Assembly (NCBI RefSeq): GCF_003991905.1
Contig: NZ_RSCL01000031.1
Location: 43,486-107,485, forward strand
Length of the DNA stretch: 64,000 nt
Source: Dulcicalothrix desertica PCC 7102
GTDB lineage: Bacteria; Cyanobacteriota; Cyanobacteriia; Cyanobacteriales; Nostocaceae
Direction: 5' to 3'
Shown here: positions 63,936 through 64,000 of the stretch, piece after piece
How positions within the stretch are numbered: position 1 is the first letter of the stretch
Layout: each line of letters opens with the position of its first letter
Position numbers and translations under genes: made by a program
The notes under the pieces: generated by a model
What the model was told of the DNA's origin: nothing
Seen by the model: only the letters and a program-made list of their open reading frames with translations
Database searches by the model: none

Positions 63936-64000
<65 letters not shown>

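Overview
The window looks like a chromosomal segment of a filamentous, Nostocales-type cyanobacterium. The supporting signs are a GC content of roughly 38-40% by eye, a CobW GTPase, HemJ, DUF1400, Uma2 and pentapeptide-NACHT proteins of cyanobacterial type, many small intergenic palindromes and heptamer-like repeats, and a 16S rRNA 5' end with the cyanobacterial start. The window contains about 115 copies of the palindrome GGCGCC, where base composition predicts three or four, and I saw no GCGATCGC (classic HIP1). Layout: 0-6.1 kb holds a D-Glu/dipeptide epimerase fragment with its DUF1611 partner, a secreted DUF1400 protein, a coupled sufE and alpha/beta hydrolase pair, a CobW/COG0523 GTPase and a glutathionyl-hydroquinone reductase. 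The 6.3-10.1 kb region is a gene graveyard: a nonsense-mutated and truncated dsbD-like gene, a foreign-looking queC 5' fragment, an alpha/beta hydrolase with a stop and a lost 3' end, a MATE fragment and a VOC fragment around one intact GAP-family membrane gene. At 10.3-12.0 kb lies a DHFR-like, GNAT and Vat-type acetyltransferase cluster. The 12-27.7 kb region mixes accessory genes: a ParE-type toxin-antitoxin (TA) pair, an aromatic amino acid permease, methyltransferases, a TetR/RetSat-like divergent pair with a clear operator, an AraC regulator and its broken partial copy, a LysR/SDR divergent pair, a MazF module, a flavin monooxygenase with a cupin, and a LuxR-GAF regulator divergent from a DUF6220 and rhodanese pair. 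At 27.7-30.7 kb is a 1014-residue NACHT-pentapeptide NTPase, a bacterial NLR-like candidate immune protein, followed by a 188-bp IS5-type MITE. The 31.4-44.8 kb region holds GST, a frameshifted hydrolase, an APH-type kinase, a second MazF module, a truncated OsmC gene, a large hybrid histidine kinase, a broken HigB with intact HigA, GNATs, hemJ, hxlR, two tiny helical genes, an RHH gene and a Fur/Zur-box-preceded FAD oxidoreductase. At 44.9-52.8 kb are a GH5 glycosidase, mutS, a Uma2 nuclease, a CPBP protease and a NarL-type two-component pair. The 53.0-56.5 kb operon is a decaying sugar-oxidation module: a sugar dehydrogenase interrupted by a 99-bp MITE with 8-bp target duplication, a frameshifted SMP-30 lactonase and an intact DUF4380 gene. 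At 56.6-62.5 kb is a five-gene Hsp70 operon: a long acidic-tailed TPR protein, a J-like protein lacking HPD, a GrpE-like protein, a short Hsp70 and a zinc-ribbon TPR protein. The last 1.4 kb is non-coding and ends in the promoter, structured leader and first about 65 nt of a 16S rRNA gene. How the parts fit: housekeeping blocks (hemJ, mutS, Hsp70 operon, rRNA) are interleaved with accessory islands full of small TA modules, regulators paired divergently with one or two enzymes, and genes in visible decay. Several disruptions are single-base changes in homopolymers, so sequencing error must be kept in mind, but the two MITE insertions and the junction fragments are real structural events.
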